Both the position numbers and the translations under genes were made by a program. This document shows, piece by piece, positions 23,787 to 35,692 of a DNA stretch of 64,000 bases. Within the stretch, counting starts at the first letter, position 1; each line of letters starts with the position of its first letter. The notes under the pieces were generated by a model, which did not search any database, was not told the DNA's origin, and was given only the letters and a program-made list of their open reading frames with translations. Source of the stretch: Rosellinia necatrix (Eukaryota; Ascomycota; Sordariomycetes; Xylariales; Xylariaceae); contig JAGYVD010000001.1 of the NCBI GenBank assembly GCA_021209875.1, forward strand, positions 1,612,001-1,676,000. Direction: 5' to 3'.

Positions 23787-24922
23787 TTGTCCTACCGCTT
23801 CACTGCGCGATATCATCTCAAAAACAGGTCTCTTATGCCAAGGAATTTGAATACCCTATCAACGGAAAGAGAATAATCGTAAACGAAAAGGCCATTCTTG
23901 TTGGAAGCTCCCCCATACTTTTTATGTTCTTATTGTTGAGCTGTTTACTGCAGCATGTCGAGTGGTATTAATTAAGGCTTATACCGCCTCTGCGGGTGTG
24001 CAAACTCTTCCTTAGACAATAAAGAGCAAGCGAAAATCATTTAGTAGAACACCCATTGACCGCAGATACTCCCAAGGCTTCTAATCCTGGTCTCATGAGG
24101 GCGCATTCCGTACAAGTGTAACTGAGCTCTTCTACTGATGGGCACACCTACCCTTCGATTCCTCTTGCTATCCTCTCGGCCTCCTGACTGGTTTCAAAGA
24201 ACGTGATGCATTGATTTCCGCGTGGCATGGCTTCTAGGCCGGACTTCCCTCCGAGAACAGCTGCGCGTTGCCTATAGTTACCCGGCTCGAGGGGGATTAG
24301 AAGGCTACCGAGACGACCTCACAGCACGTCCGCCATCGGCTTGCGCACTACAAGTTCCACGCTGTGACTACTAGGTGATGCCTCCGTTCATCTCCTTTGC
24401 TGGGGGTGTGCGCAACTCTGTAGTTACTGGTCGTCGGGTTATGGGTGCCGAGGATCAGTGCTGTATTAGACGAGATGGATTTTGCCGTGACTAAGTACTT
24501 ATCAACGCGACATGTAGTGTGGGAGGCCATACCAGATATTACCTGTACAGCGGATTCAGCGATTAAGTCGGATTTCCTGAGATGCACTAGAGGCCCTCCC
24601 GTGTACATTGGGTTGTCTGTTTTTATTTTTTTTTATTGCATCTAATGCTAGATCTTGGCGCTAACGCAGTGCAAAACAACTATTAATTGGTGTGTACAAT
24701 GACTGACTATCTGAGTCTGAGGTAATCAAATCAGTATCCCGGGAAGGGCACTGTAGCTAGATTCGATCGGGCTGTTGTGGAGCGTTAGATGGTGCTCAGT
24801 CATCGCCTAATAGCCTATCAATAACCATTACAAAGACACGGCATGCCTAAGTAAGCACCTAATGGGCACCGACGCGAAAGCTTAAGCTAACATGACATAG
24901 ACCATCGCTGTTGTGGGTGCTT

Positions 24923-24949
24923 ATGCAAATGCAAATGCAAATGCAAATG
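24923..24949. repeat. (ATGCAA)n hexanucleotide repeat
   Basis: More than four uninterrupted units in intergenic DNA. Confidence 0.8.
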
Positions 24950-25375
24950 TGTGTAATAGCCTACTCGGCGCCGTTCTTTTGCAGTAGTCAAATATAAGTT
25001 TACGCCCCAGACATAGGTAGTTTTAGCGAGGTTCTAGAAGGTTGTCCTTCTGCAAGGGAGTCCCGCTCTCCGCTGACGTTCAGCCTCCCGTCCACAAAGA
25101 CAACACCTAGGAAAATACTATCGAGCCACCTAGATGGTCCAAGTACGAGCCAGCAACGCCCATCGAGGTACAATTCTATGTGGAACCATCGCGAGCCGAA
25201 TACTATACACGGGAGATGTCTCCCGACTGACTGCCACGTTTCGGCAAATACTGATCGTTGATTCTTTGCCCTCCGTCTCACGAGGCGTTGCAGTTCGTGA
25301 GGCCCGGTACCATGGCGCAAGGGATTTCGTTTGCTGATTTTAAGTGCTAACTAATCGTATTATTAGCGACTAAAA

Positions 25376-25420
25376 TAAAAAAAGGGAGGTGGAGGGGGGA
25401 GGGGAGAGGGGGGAGGGGAG
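25376..25420 (+). repeat. G-rich tract, potential G-quadruplex
   Basis: At least six runs of three to six G within 45 bp, separated by one or two bases, about 390 bp upstream of the small secreted protein gene. Confidence 0.55.
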
Positions 25421-25660
25421 TGTGTGTTTGCAGCCTTGAGGAAGACCATGCTGCCTCCACCATGGGTGATCGCGACAACGAGGGTAGACCCATGCCGCGG
25501 CGGCATTTACCGCTGCTGGCCTCAATCGCGAGTCATCTTGTCGACGAGAAGACGGCGTCAGCAATGGGCCGTGTCCTCGAGCTTTTCCAGAGAGCAGCCG
25601 GTCTGGGGGGGGGAGACTCCAAAGGGCGAGACGAGGCGGATCGTTCAGACCTGAGAACAA

Positions 25661-25667
25661 TATAAAT
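25661..25667 (+). promoter_or_regulatory. TATA box for the small secreted protein gene
   Basis: TATAAAT 138 bp upstream of the start codon at 25805, a plausible spacing for a leader of about 100 bp. No other TATA-like element lies between. Confidence 0.5.
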
Positions 25668-25804
25668 GTAGGGCGAGGAACGCAACTTTCAGCAATGCTT
25701 GAACACTCGACACAGCACCGCTCTCACAGCTTCCAGACTCTCTACTTGCCTGTAAATAAAGCCCATTTCGAAGAAATCGCTCTTCTCCCATCACCCAAGT
25801 CACC

Positions 25805-26350
25805 ATGAAGTTCACCCACGCCCTCGTCGCCCTCGTGGCCACCGTCGCCCAGGCCAAGCCCCTCGAGATGGCAGCCCAGTACGAGGAGGCCGGCCAGCTC
25901 GCGAAGCGCGCCGACGCCTCGTTCACCGTCTTCACCAACGATGGTACGACCCCCCTCTACCCACCCCTTTTCCCCCTCCCGACCATAGCACGAAGACCCT
26001 CGCCTGACCCTTTTCTTGCCTGCCCCCGCTGATTTCCGGGGGGGAGGGGAGAGAGAGAGAGAGAGAGAAAGAGAGAAGAAAGAAGCAACTAACTAACCTC
26101 TCGACGAGCAGACTGCACGGGCACTAGCAACACCTACTCCATCAGCGGGGACGGGGCCAAGGGCAACTTCCCCGGCGCGCGCCGCGGGATCAGGCTCTCG
26201 GGCATCGGAAACGGCTTCCACATCACCCTGTACTCCGCCGTGAACCAGGGCGGCATCAAGGACCCCCGCCTCAACGAGGGCAACATCAACCAGTGCTGGC
26301 ACGCGGGGACCAACGCCTGGTTGAGCTACGGCCTCTTCAACGACAACTAG
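25805..26350 (+). CDS. Small secreted protein with Kex2-type propeptide
   Basis: Two exons (25805-25943 and 26112-26350) make 125 residues. Residues 1-17 are a clear signal peptide (MKFTHALVALVATVAQA). A short propeptide ends at LAKR, a Kex2 site near residue 35, leaving a mature chain of about 90 residues. The mature part has two cysteines (DCTG and NQCW), likely one disulfide, and is Gly/Asn-rich. I recognise no named family. It has its own TATA box and a long 5' leader, as expected of a well-expressed secreted protein. Size, secretion signal and Kex2 site fit an effector or antimicrobial-type protein, but no function can be claimed. The intron contains a GA repeat (26050-26068). Confidence 0.85.
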
Positions 26351-27034
26351 GGGGCCGGTTGATCCTGGGGTCGGGGTCGGGAATGGGTGCGGATAGATTT
26401 TGCGGGGGTCTGCGGAGAGGGGTTGCAGTTTGGATTCGACGGTGGTTAATACAAATGGTTGGCGATGACAGGGGCACTTTTTCCCATTGTGGTTTTTTTC
26501 CCCCTGGTGTCTTCGTCTCTATAGTGCCTGCCAGACCATTACCTAGTCAATATAAATACCCGTCAAAATACAGACCAGAGTTCCTTGTGTTGTTTTGGAA
26601 TGTCTAGCTCGGGCTACCCAACCACTTTCTCATTGCCTGGGTCTTGAGTATGGTGAGATTGGAAGGGCAGATTGAACCAGCATATATTCCCAACTAGCCC
26701 TCTATAAAGTCAATGCCAAAAATCACCGCCATGTCACGGAGCATTTGTGGTATGAGAGAACTAGTGTAAATATATTGCTTACTTCGCCGAGACAGTAGTT
26801 GTGACTAGAGCTGCTTGAGGCATGAGAAAGATTGACGTATATAGACTGAAGTATGATGCAAATCGAACATAGAACCATAATCAGGGCAATACAACCCGAC
26901 CTCTCCAGTCTCTGTACCCCTGACACGTCGAGACAAACGCGGAGCCAAACGTACGCGGGCGGAGAATCCGAGATGCGCCATCGCGACGGGGAAAGGTCTA
27001 TATATTTGTCGAGTGTCGGGACGCCCGCGACAGG
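26351..27034. other. Intergenic, no gene seen
   Basis: The convergent 3' flanks of the small secreted protein gene and the 2EXR gene. No coding evidence. Confidence 0.5.
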
Positions 27035-28099
27035 CTACTGAATGGGGAGGACGACCTGCGTCGCCTTGTCCTTCCCCCTCTCGCTGAACCCGCGGCGGCC
27101 GTCCGAGTCGCCATACACCAGCAGGACCTTGCCGCGGATGACGAACTTGACCCTCTTGCGCTCGAAATCCATATGCCTCTTGAGCGCGGCCCTGTACCTA
27201 CCATCCTCGCCGCCGTCATCATCGTCGTCGTCACCACCGCCGCCGTTCTGATCGGCAACGGCGCGCAGCGCCTCGACGGCGGCGCGCCAGGTGCCGTCGG
27301 CGACGTCCTGCAGGCAGGCGGACAGGGCCGGGTGGTGGATGGCGTGGGAGGGGTAGGGGCCGAGGGCGCAGCGGGGCAGCGGGGGCCCCGGCAGGTAGAC
27401 CATGGAGGCGGTCTTGACGGGGGCCTCGGAGGTCGGCAGGACGATGGTGAGGGTGCGCAGGGACCGGAACAGCGGCAGCCGGCGGACGAGGACGGCCATG
27501 TTGCGCGACAGGCAGGCGTCGACGGCGAGGTGCTGCAGGCCCGCGAACCAGTCATCGTCCTCGTCGTCGTCGTCGCCGCCGCCGCCGCCGACGTTGTCGT
27601 GGTATAGTTCCCGCAGCAGGAAGAAGCTGCGCCACGCCTCCCACGGCAGGAACAGCACGTCCAGCTCCGGCCGGAACGCCCGCACCGGCACCGACAGCTT
27701 CCGGGTCCCGCGGTCCGCCCCCCTCCGCCGCGCGCCCGCGGGCGCCGGCGCCGGCACCTCCGCGTACGTGAAGCAGCCGTGCCGCATCGCCGTCGCCCGC
27801 GCCTCCCGGTTCACGTGCATCGCCGCCGCGAACCCCGTCCGCACCAGCATCGGCGGCGGGCCCCACTTCCGCGGGTAGAAGCTGGACCCGGTCTGGATCA
27901 TCAGCTCCGGCACGTCGGGGATCGACAGCACCGCGATGTCCCAGATCATCAGGCGGAGCTCGGGGGGCAGCAGTGGGAAGCACGTAAACGTGCCGAGGGT
28001 CTTTGCCTCGTTGCTTGGCTCGGGCTGCTGCTGTCCTTTGGTGATGCCGGTGGCCTCTTCTCGAGCGTTGAGCTCCGAGGACTGCTGTGGTTCCTCCAT
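27035..28099 (-). CDS. 2EXR-domain protein
   Basis: Intronless, 354 residues. The domain starts with FTCFPLLPPELRLMIWDIAV near residue 38, the hallmark of the fungal 2EXR family, followed by a VNREARATAMRHG segment and the conserved strand carrying LDVLFLPWEAW. The role of 2EXR proteins is unknown; the family is strongly expanded in filamentous ascomycetes. Two acidic low-complexity loops (runs of Asp/Glu near residues 178-188 and 288-300) come from GTC/ATC-type repeats and may vary in length. The GC-rich third codon positions leave long open frames in other registers, which are shadows. Confidence 0.85.
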   Translation of the reverse strand: MEEPQQSSELNAREEATGITKGQQQPEPSNEAKTLGTFTCFPLLPPELRLMIWDIAVLSIPDVPELMIQTGSSFYPRKWGPPPMLVRTGFAAAMHVNREARATAMRHGCFTYAEVPAPAPAGARRRGADRGTRKLSVPVRAFRPELDVLFLPWEAWRSFFLLRELYHDNVGGGGGDDDDEDDDWFAGLQHLAVDACLSRNMAVLVRRLPLFRSLRTLTIVLPTSEAPVKTASMVYLPGPPLPRCALGPYPSHAIHHPALSACLQDVADGTWRAAVEALRAVADQNGGGGDDDDDDGGEDGRYRAALKRHMDFERKRVKFVIRGKVLLVYGDSDGRRGFSERGKDKATQVVLPIQ

Positions 28100-29197
28100 A
28101 GTGCTGGTAAGACGGTCGAGGCTGTCGGTGGAAGTTGGGCTGGAACTTTATCGCTCATAAGATTTGATGATGCGTCCCATCCGGGGCTCGGGGGTAGAGG
28201 ATTTTCAAGGAGCCGAGAAGGCCCGAGGAAACCAAGCAGTCAAGCGAACAGTCAGTTCTCGGCTTGATACATATCGCTCTTGTTATAATTGATAAGGTCT
28301 GTACCTACCTAGGTAGTTGCTTATTGAAGGGCTGCCCGGGGCATCGTCGAGTGTGGCTTCGCTCACAAACGTGTCAAGCCACAAATAATAGCACTACTTG
28401 ATAGGTACTGCTTGATAGGTACTACTTGATAGGTGCCTACGGTACGATTTACAGTTCTTCGCACATTAGTTATCTACCTTAGGGAGGTGCGTAGCGCCCC
28501 CAGGTACCTAAGGCATGGTGAATATACCTATATAGTAGCACTCGAGACTAGTGGGGAGAGCACTATTACAAATACGGGCCCAGAGCCATTTTTAGTGAGT
28601 TACTTCCCTATAACATGGTGCTCAATAGCGCTTAACACCTAACCTTGGAAGTGTTCTGTGATGTATAAGGGAGTGCAGAGATGTTATCTACGCATACCTT
28701 AGTTACATTAAGCAGCCCAGCTCCATCTCTCATCTACCTAGATATCTAGAGGGTGACAGCATCCCTAGACCCCCCACCCTCAGCCATCCTCTTATCTTAC
28801 CGGCGGTGCCTAAGATTGTGCCACGATGAGATCTTACGACCTAATGCGCTAGGGTATGTATACCTTGAATACTATAGTGGTGGTGCTCATTGTCTGTCTG
28901 GCTTACAATGAAACCCTAGGCTAGATTGAAGCACATTCTCAGCTGAAAAAATGGCCTTAAACCCGACGCCATTATTGGATGCATGTATTTGAACTGAAAT
29001 TATTTGCTATGGCGCCGATGACCGCGAAATCGAGATCAGATCGTAGTTTTGCCAAGCCCCAAGTGTTGAACCCGTCATCCAATGTACCTAGGTAGTTATA
29101 ACCCAAGGCATGTTCTCAGAACCCCTATTTCTCCATCTATTCCACAACCAACTCCTCGTGTCAACAAACCAAAAAAAAAAAAATCCAGATTCCGTGA
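28100..29197. other. Intergenic, CCTA/TAGG-rich, no gene seen
   Basis: Contains palindromic ACCTAGGT blocks near 28303 and 29087 and a short direct repeat (ACTTGATAGGT) near 28395-28435. No gene. Confidence 0.5.
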
Positions 29198-29889
29198 TCA
29201 GGAGAGGGCGCCGCTGCCCTGCTCGTGGCACGAGATGATGAACTTGGCCAGCTTCTCGTTGACGGCCGCGTCGACGGGCATGTGATGGCCGCCCTTGAAG
29301 CGCACGAGCTCGCGCGTCGACTCGTCGAAGTGGTCCATGAGGGCCTCGCTCTCGGTGCGCCAGGGGTCGTCATCGCCGATGACGTGGACGCTGCGCGTGC
29401 GCACCGTCGGCCTCGTGAGGGCCTCCCACCCGTCCGAGCCGACGGCGAGGCGGAAGGGCACCGTGCCGCCGAACAGGGCGGCGAAGTCGAGCTGGGTGGT
29501 GCCGCGACCCCCGCCGCCCCCCGCCGCCCTCCTCCTCTCCTCGCTCCTGCTCGAGCCGGCGTAGTAGGTGCAGCGCCGCCTTGGCGCCCTGGCTGAAGCC
29601 GATGACGCCCACGAACGGCCCCTCGCGCTCGAACACCGCCGCCAGCCGCCCGAGGTCCCCCCCACGGCCGCTCCTCCTTCCCGTCCGCGTCCGTCAGCCA
29701 CCGCCGGTACGGCCCCATCCCCTCGAAGAACGGCAGCACCCCCGGCCCCGCCTGCGCGCACTCGATGAACCCGTCCACGTACACCAGCTCGAACCGCGCC
29801 TGCAGCAGCCGCCCCAGCCGGATCGCCTGGATCCGGAAGATCTCCGCGCTGGTCCCGCTGCCGTGCAGGCACAGGATCTTCGGCAGCAT
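29198..29889 (-). CDS. FSH-family serine hydrolase, broken by two frameshifts in G/C runs
   Basis: The three pieces of an FSH1-type alpha/beta hydrolase lie in order in three frames. The N-terminal piece reads LCLHGSGTSAEIF and continues to KEERPWG. The middle piece carries the nucleophile elbow GVIGFSQGAKAAL. The C-terminal piece carries DDDPW and GGHHMP, the Asp and His of the triad. The first break is at a run of seven C on the + strand (about 29657-29663), where six would restore the frame. The second is in the C-rich stretch 29508-29527, where one base fewer would restore it. All catalytic residues survive and no splice sites explain the shifts, so base-calling error is the simplest reading; a recent pseudogene remains possible. 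Family members are small esterases, some in secondary-metabolite clusters. Confidence 0.75.
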
Positions 29890-30633
29890 TCTTTTTTTTT
29901 TTTTTTTACGTGGGCCTGTTGAAACTTCCTTGTGTTGAGGCAGTGTGGGGGGGTTGGGGTTGAAGAGGGGGAAAGGGGGGGGATTCCAAGAATCGTCACT
30001 GTATCACCCTCCGTGCGCGGCTTTTTGTTTGGGTTGAGAGCTGAAGAGAAATAGTAATACGAGTGGGTCCTTGACCTCTTATAAATGCTCCCAGCGTGAT
30101 GACTAATCTTGCGAATCGCGCTACAGCATCTACATTTTACAAAATCCCGAGCACGGTTTCCAGGCGCATACCAGCACATAGTCTGCTTCAGCGCATTGAC
30201 CTAGCTTGATAGCTCGTGCGGGGGCAGGGGGACCTGAAGCTGTTCTCGGCGATGGCAGCGTGGGCTAACATGCGGGGTTAGGATGCACGACTTCGAGTTA
30301 GACGTTATCAAAGTGTGTCCTCTGGGAAAGGAGAGTGATTCGATAGAACGAGAGAGGGCGGGCATGCATTTTTAGGTCACATCACTAAACGGAATCGGCC
30401 TACATTGCACGAAAAGGCAAAGTGTCTACCTCTTGTCATGCCTCGGCTAGCCGCCCACGACTGGTTCGATAATATGGAATATGGAACGAACTTGATCATG
30501 TTGTGGAAGGTCGTGCTTCGTATTGACGCTACTTATACAGTTACTGTATTACGTCGAGAAAGAGAGACCAAGAGCGTGAGTGCATGGAATCCGAACAAGG
30601 AGACAGGCAATCCAGCCGGCCAATCGGACCCTC
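29890..30633. other. Intergenic, no gene seen
   Basis: Upstream of the FSH gene and downstream of ferroportin. A T run (29891-29906) abuts the FSH start codon. No coding evidence. Confidence 0.5.
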
Positions 30634-32635
30634 CTATCGTCTCCCCCCGAAATTAGGGGTAATCTTTTCCCAATGAACGAGGTGACCGCGCTGGGAGTTC
30701 ACCCACCAAGCGTACATGCACCAGCTCATCAAGACAGATACTAAGCTCGCGAGCGCGAGCCACCGGTACTGCTCGACGCGCGGGAGGGCGATGGCGGCGG
30801 CGGCACCCAGCACCTCGAACACGTTGACCACCGAGCTCTCGACGCCGGCGAAGCTCGAGCGCCGGGTCCTGTCCACCAGCGTCTGCGTTAGCTGCTGCGT
30901 GGTGAGGTCGTAGACCCAGACGCCGAGGCGTGAGAATGCGAGGAACGAGAACAGGACCACGCTCCAGCCCGCGCCGGGCTGATCGCGCTGCGCTGAGAGA
31001 GCCCAGAGGGCCAGCACCACGGGGATCTGGATTGCTGGTTAGCGCCTGGCATTTTTATGCGACATGACGGAATGACTAGCTGTATTGATGAGTTGGCTAC
31101 TGATCCCCCAGAGCCCGAGACGCTGGAGGCCAATCACAGTTTCTGTCTCGTTGGTTGAACCTTCGGGCCATTGCTCCTCGTATAGCAATCCAGTCTCTGG
31201 CCCTTCGCCCGGTACAACACTCGGCCGGCCGATCTTTCCAAGGTACACAATACCCCAAGGTGTAACTATAATAACCAGGATCAGCTGCCAACGTTTTAAT
31301 GTACTATGTGAGACAATTCCAGGGGTGCGAGGAGCTCTGAAGTTCATAATCCTAGATTAAGAAGGAGCTCTTATCCCATAGGGCTCGGTCAAGAATAGGA
31401 CGTCATTTCGGATATAACTTACGGACAGTACTGCTGATCTCAAGAATCGATCCGATAGCTCGGGCGATGGTAATTACATTGAGCGTATAACCGGTGTTGA
31501 TTAGGTATGTAATAAAGGTCGCTCGCCAGGTCAACATGTTGAAGTGTAGCATTGCGAGAGCAAACGATGGAATCCAAACGGGACTGGAGAAATACATTTC
31601 AAACCCTTTCAAGTAGTGGTGTAATCTGCTCGAGCGAGGCCGAATATCGATTACTCTTTCCTCGGCCCCAGGACTAGGAAGTGGTTTCGGAGCTTGCAAG
31701 GCTGCACTACCATTCCACACTCGCCTAGCAGAAAGCAGCTCTATCGGGACACTCAAAAAGCTCGTGAGGCATGTATATAATACGCCTATACGTACGGATC
31801 CTGTGGCGGAAATAACAATCGAGATCAGAATGGGAGCTATCAGCTTACAGACAAGATCGATACGTCGCATGACGGCGTTCAGATTCGTGAGGTCGTAGGG
31901 ATGCCCTATAGGCCCAGCAACAGTCACGACCCAATCGCGCTCCATGGATATAAGGTTGGCAGAGGCGCTGAGTCGCTCTATGATGCCGAAAGCGACGGCG
32001 ACAACGAAGATGGCCCCTTTCAAGGTGTCGTTTCGTGGCAGAGCGAATCGAGGCGGCGTAATAGTAGGTCCCTCGCCGACGAGCAGATTCTCCTGGCTTA
32101 GGATTAATAGCCAAAAGAACGAACCTAGGATCACAGATGCTCTATTACAATAGATAGTCGATAGCAACGTTCGCAGCCGACTTGGTGATCGCTCGACCCA
32201 ATGGCCAACGAAACTCGAAAAGACAATCATGGCGATGTAGATGATGATCATGCTAGCGCCAAGTTGTTAGAACCGACCCTGTAAATCTATCGCGGGCGAC
32301 TTGGTATTCGATGTGCATCGTCAAGCCTGTGTTTCAATACGCTGTAAATCAAGGCAAATTACCGCAGAGCCGCTGCCACGAGGGTGTCCGGGTAGGCTGC
32401 CGCCGTGAACAGGATCTACGTGGGGAGGACGTCAGTCTTTTCTCTCAACGACACGGCGCCACAAATCGCCCCGTCAGATACCTACAGCAGCGAATTCATA
32501 TCCACGGGCATTCCACGTTGATAAGGCGTGGCTGAGGTACAGGTCAAAGGCATGGGTCCGTGTGAGTCCTGGCGGAGAGTCCGAGGGCGTTTCCTGACCC
32601 GCCCCGGCAGTAACAATCACATCTTCGGATTCCAT
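30634..32635 (-). CDS. Ferroportin-family (SLC40A) iron transporter
   Basis: Five exons (32635-32486, 32415-32363, 32252-31423, 31265-31069, 31026-30634) give 540 residues. The N-terminus carries the family opening LYLSHALSTWNARGYEFAA, then MIVFSSFVGHWVER. The strongest signature is ERDWVVTVAG followed by NLNAVMRRIDLVCKLIAPI, nearly invariant in ferroportins. Later helices include RLGLWGISSQL and SRLGVWVYDLTTQQLTQ, another hallmark. Known members export ferrous iron across the plasma membrane or load it into vacuoles. About ten membrane helices are present. The donor of intron 4 is uncertain: GTCATG at 31068 keeps frame but is weak. A multicopper oxidase gene lies directly upstream on the same strand, which may be functionally meaningful. 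Confidence 0.85.
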
Positions 32636-33411
32636 GATTGCTACTTCTCCCCGTCGCTATCCGAGGTCATCACCCCGGAATTGGACAAGAGGTGGGACGT
32701 CGGAGGAAAGAAGACGCGAACGAAATGCTCAATACCCGAATCAATTGACGAGTCAGATGTCTGAACAGAAGCAGAGCCCAAAGCACTCCGAACCCCCCCC
32801 TCAAATTTGTTCTGGATCTTTCCACCACTCCAATGGGGTGAGTCAGACCGATCTGCCGGAAGACAGAATCGCTGAGACGCCGGGGGTGGATTGGAGCGGA
32901 TACTCCATACCTTTAAACAGCAGCAAGTAGGTGACGGCAGTTCGGTCGAACCTCGCGGGGCAGACTGGACCCTTAGGCCGATCCCGGGGCTCCGCACAGT
33001 CTGTTACGTTGTTGGTGTTTAGCCCACTCGGTGCTGTAGAGCACCCTTACAGTAAAGGCATATTCTTAGTAGCAGCCTTCTTTTTCATGTATTTGGCGTG
33101 CATATACAAGGAAAAGGGATAAGATGACCATTCAATCCGCAGCACAGCCTTAATACAGTCAAAACGATTAGCGGTAATGGTGCGGGACAGGCCTAGTTAC
33201 CTACCTGAGCAAGTAGCAATCGCTGACGAGACAATTCAAGCGACCGGGCGCAGACATTACCACGATCAAACAAACACCAGCGCGCAAGAATCCAGTAGGA
33301 AAGGGAAACAGCCATATATCGTGTTTAGTCCTAGCCCATAGTATTATTTTCAATAAAACCACTCACGCGCTTCTTTTCATTACCGATTGATACGCGCATT
33401 GAAGCCCGTTT
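32636..33411. other. Intergenic between ferroportin and multicopper oxidase genes
   Basis: 776 bp holding the ferroportin promoter and the multicopper oxidase 3' end. No gene is seen. Confidence 0.55.
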
Positions 33412-35692
33412 TCATGCCCGGATATAAGGGACATGAGTAAGTGGTTGACGCCGGTCATTGCCAAACCCAAAGAATATCTCGTCTTTCGGCGGTGCTCCTT
33501 TTCTTAGCTCCCCTTCGGGCGCATCGCATAGCTTGCGTGCATCCCCCGGGACTTCCAAACCACGCAGCTCGTCTATCCTTGAAACGAACTGCATTCCCAT
33601 TCCAGCCTCCGAGTGCCATATTACATGGCAATGAAATAACCATACACCGGGATTATCAGCGACGAATCGCAGCAGGGCCCATCCGAAGCCCTCTGCCGTG
33701 ATCGTATCCCTCTTGAGTGGGTTCCTCATGACGGTCTTATTTGATGGGTCAAGAAGGCCTTTGCCGTCTGGCAGCAAGCCTAATGCCTCATACCCAGGGA
33801 AATAACCATGACCTTGCCCCAAAACCCACATTTTAGCCCCATGTAAATGAAAAGGGTGACTGTTCTCGTCCATATTCTGGAGAATAAGGTCAACCGTTTC
33901 CACGTTATTATTTGAGATAACCAGCTCTGACTTGGGGTTAAATGCGTCTTCATTGACCCCTTCAATTGCAAAAGACTCGTTGTTTTGTGCGAGCCCGTCG
34001 AGAACACGGTGTAGCGTGGGATATTTGAGATTCGGCCGAAATGAAGATGAGTTGAAGACCCCTCTTTGAAGTCGCCAATCCCCAATCTCGAGATTTACAC
34101 GCAGATGCCACGAGTGATCCGCGGCTTCTGGTGCGGGCTGCTGAGGCGACGGCCGAAAAGAGGCAGTGGTGCTCAGGTCTCGACAACCCGAGAGAAAAGG
34201 GATTTCGGAGGTAGTCTGAGGTAAGGGGGACTCCTCGTCCTCATCCTGACTATGAGCGTCTTCCATGTCCGTTTCATCATGATCCTCGTGCCGGCTGCCT
34301 ACATTGTTGGCATACCGAATGATCGCTTTTGCTTCGTCGATGCCGTTCTCAGGAAGCTTCTGTTCCGCAAAGCAAGATGTGATCATTCTAGCTCGGAGCC
34401 AAAAAGCCCCCTCCTCATGATCCGCCTTCAAGATTGCACTATAACGTTGTCCCGGTGCGATAACTAAAGGTGAAATCAAAGTAGGCTCGACGATGGTCCC
34501 ATCCACTTCAACAACTTGCAAGTCATCATGGTCGTCGGCAGCAACTTGAAACCAGGCATAGCCACCTACGTTGATAAATCGCAGCCTGTGCCTATCTCCA
34601 CGGAGAACATCTAAATGTGGTAAGGACGCGGATTTTACCGCAGCACATTCCCTGTTGGGGTGGTCAGAGCAGATAGCCTGGTTTACCCCATTCATCAGCG
34701 CGGTATTGGGAACTGGAGCATCTTCAACGCCTGGAGATAGTACATCCCGCATGAGGCCACTTCCCTGATCGTACCACCAGTCTTGTAGCAAGATGACGCG
34801 ATCCGACGAATAGGGGAGGCGCGGTCTCCCTGCCTCTCGGCGGTCATGGACCACCATTGGTCCTACGAGACCATCGATGGCCTGCACACCCTGGTGGCCA
34901 TGGTAAAAGTCTGGTATTACCACGTTAGCGTAGGTAAAATGGTGGCATAAGCGTTGAAGCGATAAATAAGATAGACAGGGAATCTTTTTGAGAAAGAGAT
35001 GTACGAGATTATAGCTTACATGTACCCGACTGTCCTGTAACATTGAATTTATATTGATAGGATTGACCGGGCGCGATGGGACATTGAGTTACACCAGCAG
35101 CTCCGTCCATCCAATTTGATCCATTTTGGAAGATTCCATGCCAATGCAGGGCAGTGGCGTTGGTCGCCTTGTTTAGCAGCTTGACACTCAGCACGTCTCC
35201 CTCATTCATCTCGATCAACGGTCCCGGGAATTGGTTGTTGATCAGCATCATCGGCTTATACACGCCATCCGGATTGGCTTCTCCATCTGTTATAGTCCAT
35301 TCATATTCTCTGATTTGGCTTGGAGCTAGAAAGTCCCAGCTTGGGTCAAGGACATATTCGTTGTTGCGGCTGAATAGCGGCGAGGGCGGGGAATGGCCAT
35401 CATCGTCGGCCTCTGACTCGATGTTTATTTTTAAAGGGCTAAGGGATAGAAGGATGCCGGCAAGGATGAGAGTGGAAGCCACGGAAAACGCGAAGAGGCT
35501 GGCAAACGGTATCCATCCCCTTTGGCGAGTTTGCGGTGTTACCTGTCTAAGATGACGGCTTGCATCGTGTCCATCAGGGGACAGCAAACGCCCGCCCTCC
35601 ATCTCAGCACTATCGGGGATATCTTCTTGATATGCACTATCCCGCAAGTGAACGCCATGTGTCAAGGGCACCTGCGCCTCATGGTTCGCCAT
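33412..35692 (-). CDS. Membrane-anchored multicopper oxidase
   Basis: Two exons (35692-35020 and 34910-33412) give 723 residues. A polar N-terminus of about 58 residues precedes one membrane helix (about 60-84), so the catalytic part should face outside or the lumen as a type II protein. Three cupredoxin domains follow with all four copper-binding blocks: LHWHG, YHGHQG, HPFHLHG and HCHVIWHSEAGM. The Met in the axial position of the type 1 copper site resembles ascorbate-oxidase-like enzymes and suggests a low-to-moderate redox potential. An acidic insertion (DETDMEDAHSQDEDEES) lies between the middle domains. Laccase, ferroxidase and other oxidase activities occur in this superfamily. The ferroportin gene downstream makes a ferroxidase role worth testing. 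The frame extends 17 codons above the chosen ATG but only from a GTG. Confidence 0.88.

Larger units (their letters stand above)
23134..25804. other. Intergenic with solo LTR, no gene seen
   Basis: Upstream of the NLR gene. It holds the solo LTR at 23572-23786, a hexanucleotide repeat (24923-24949), a purine/G-rich tract (25376-25420) and the promoter of the small secreted protein gene at the right end. Short frames lack family features. Confidence 0.5.

Noticed and set aside
27173..27983. Gly/Arg-rich frames on both strands inside the 2EXR gene
   Set aside because: Alternative registers of the GC-rich 2EXR coding sequence.
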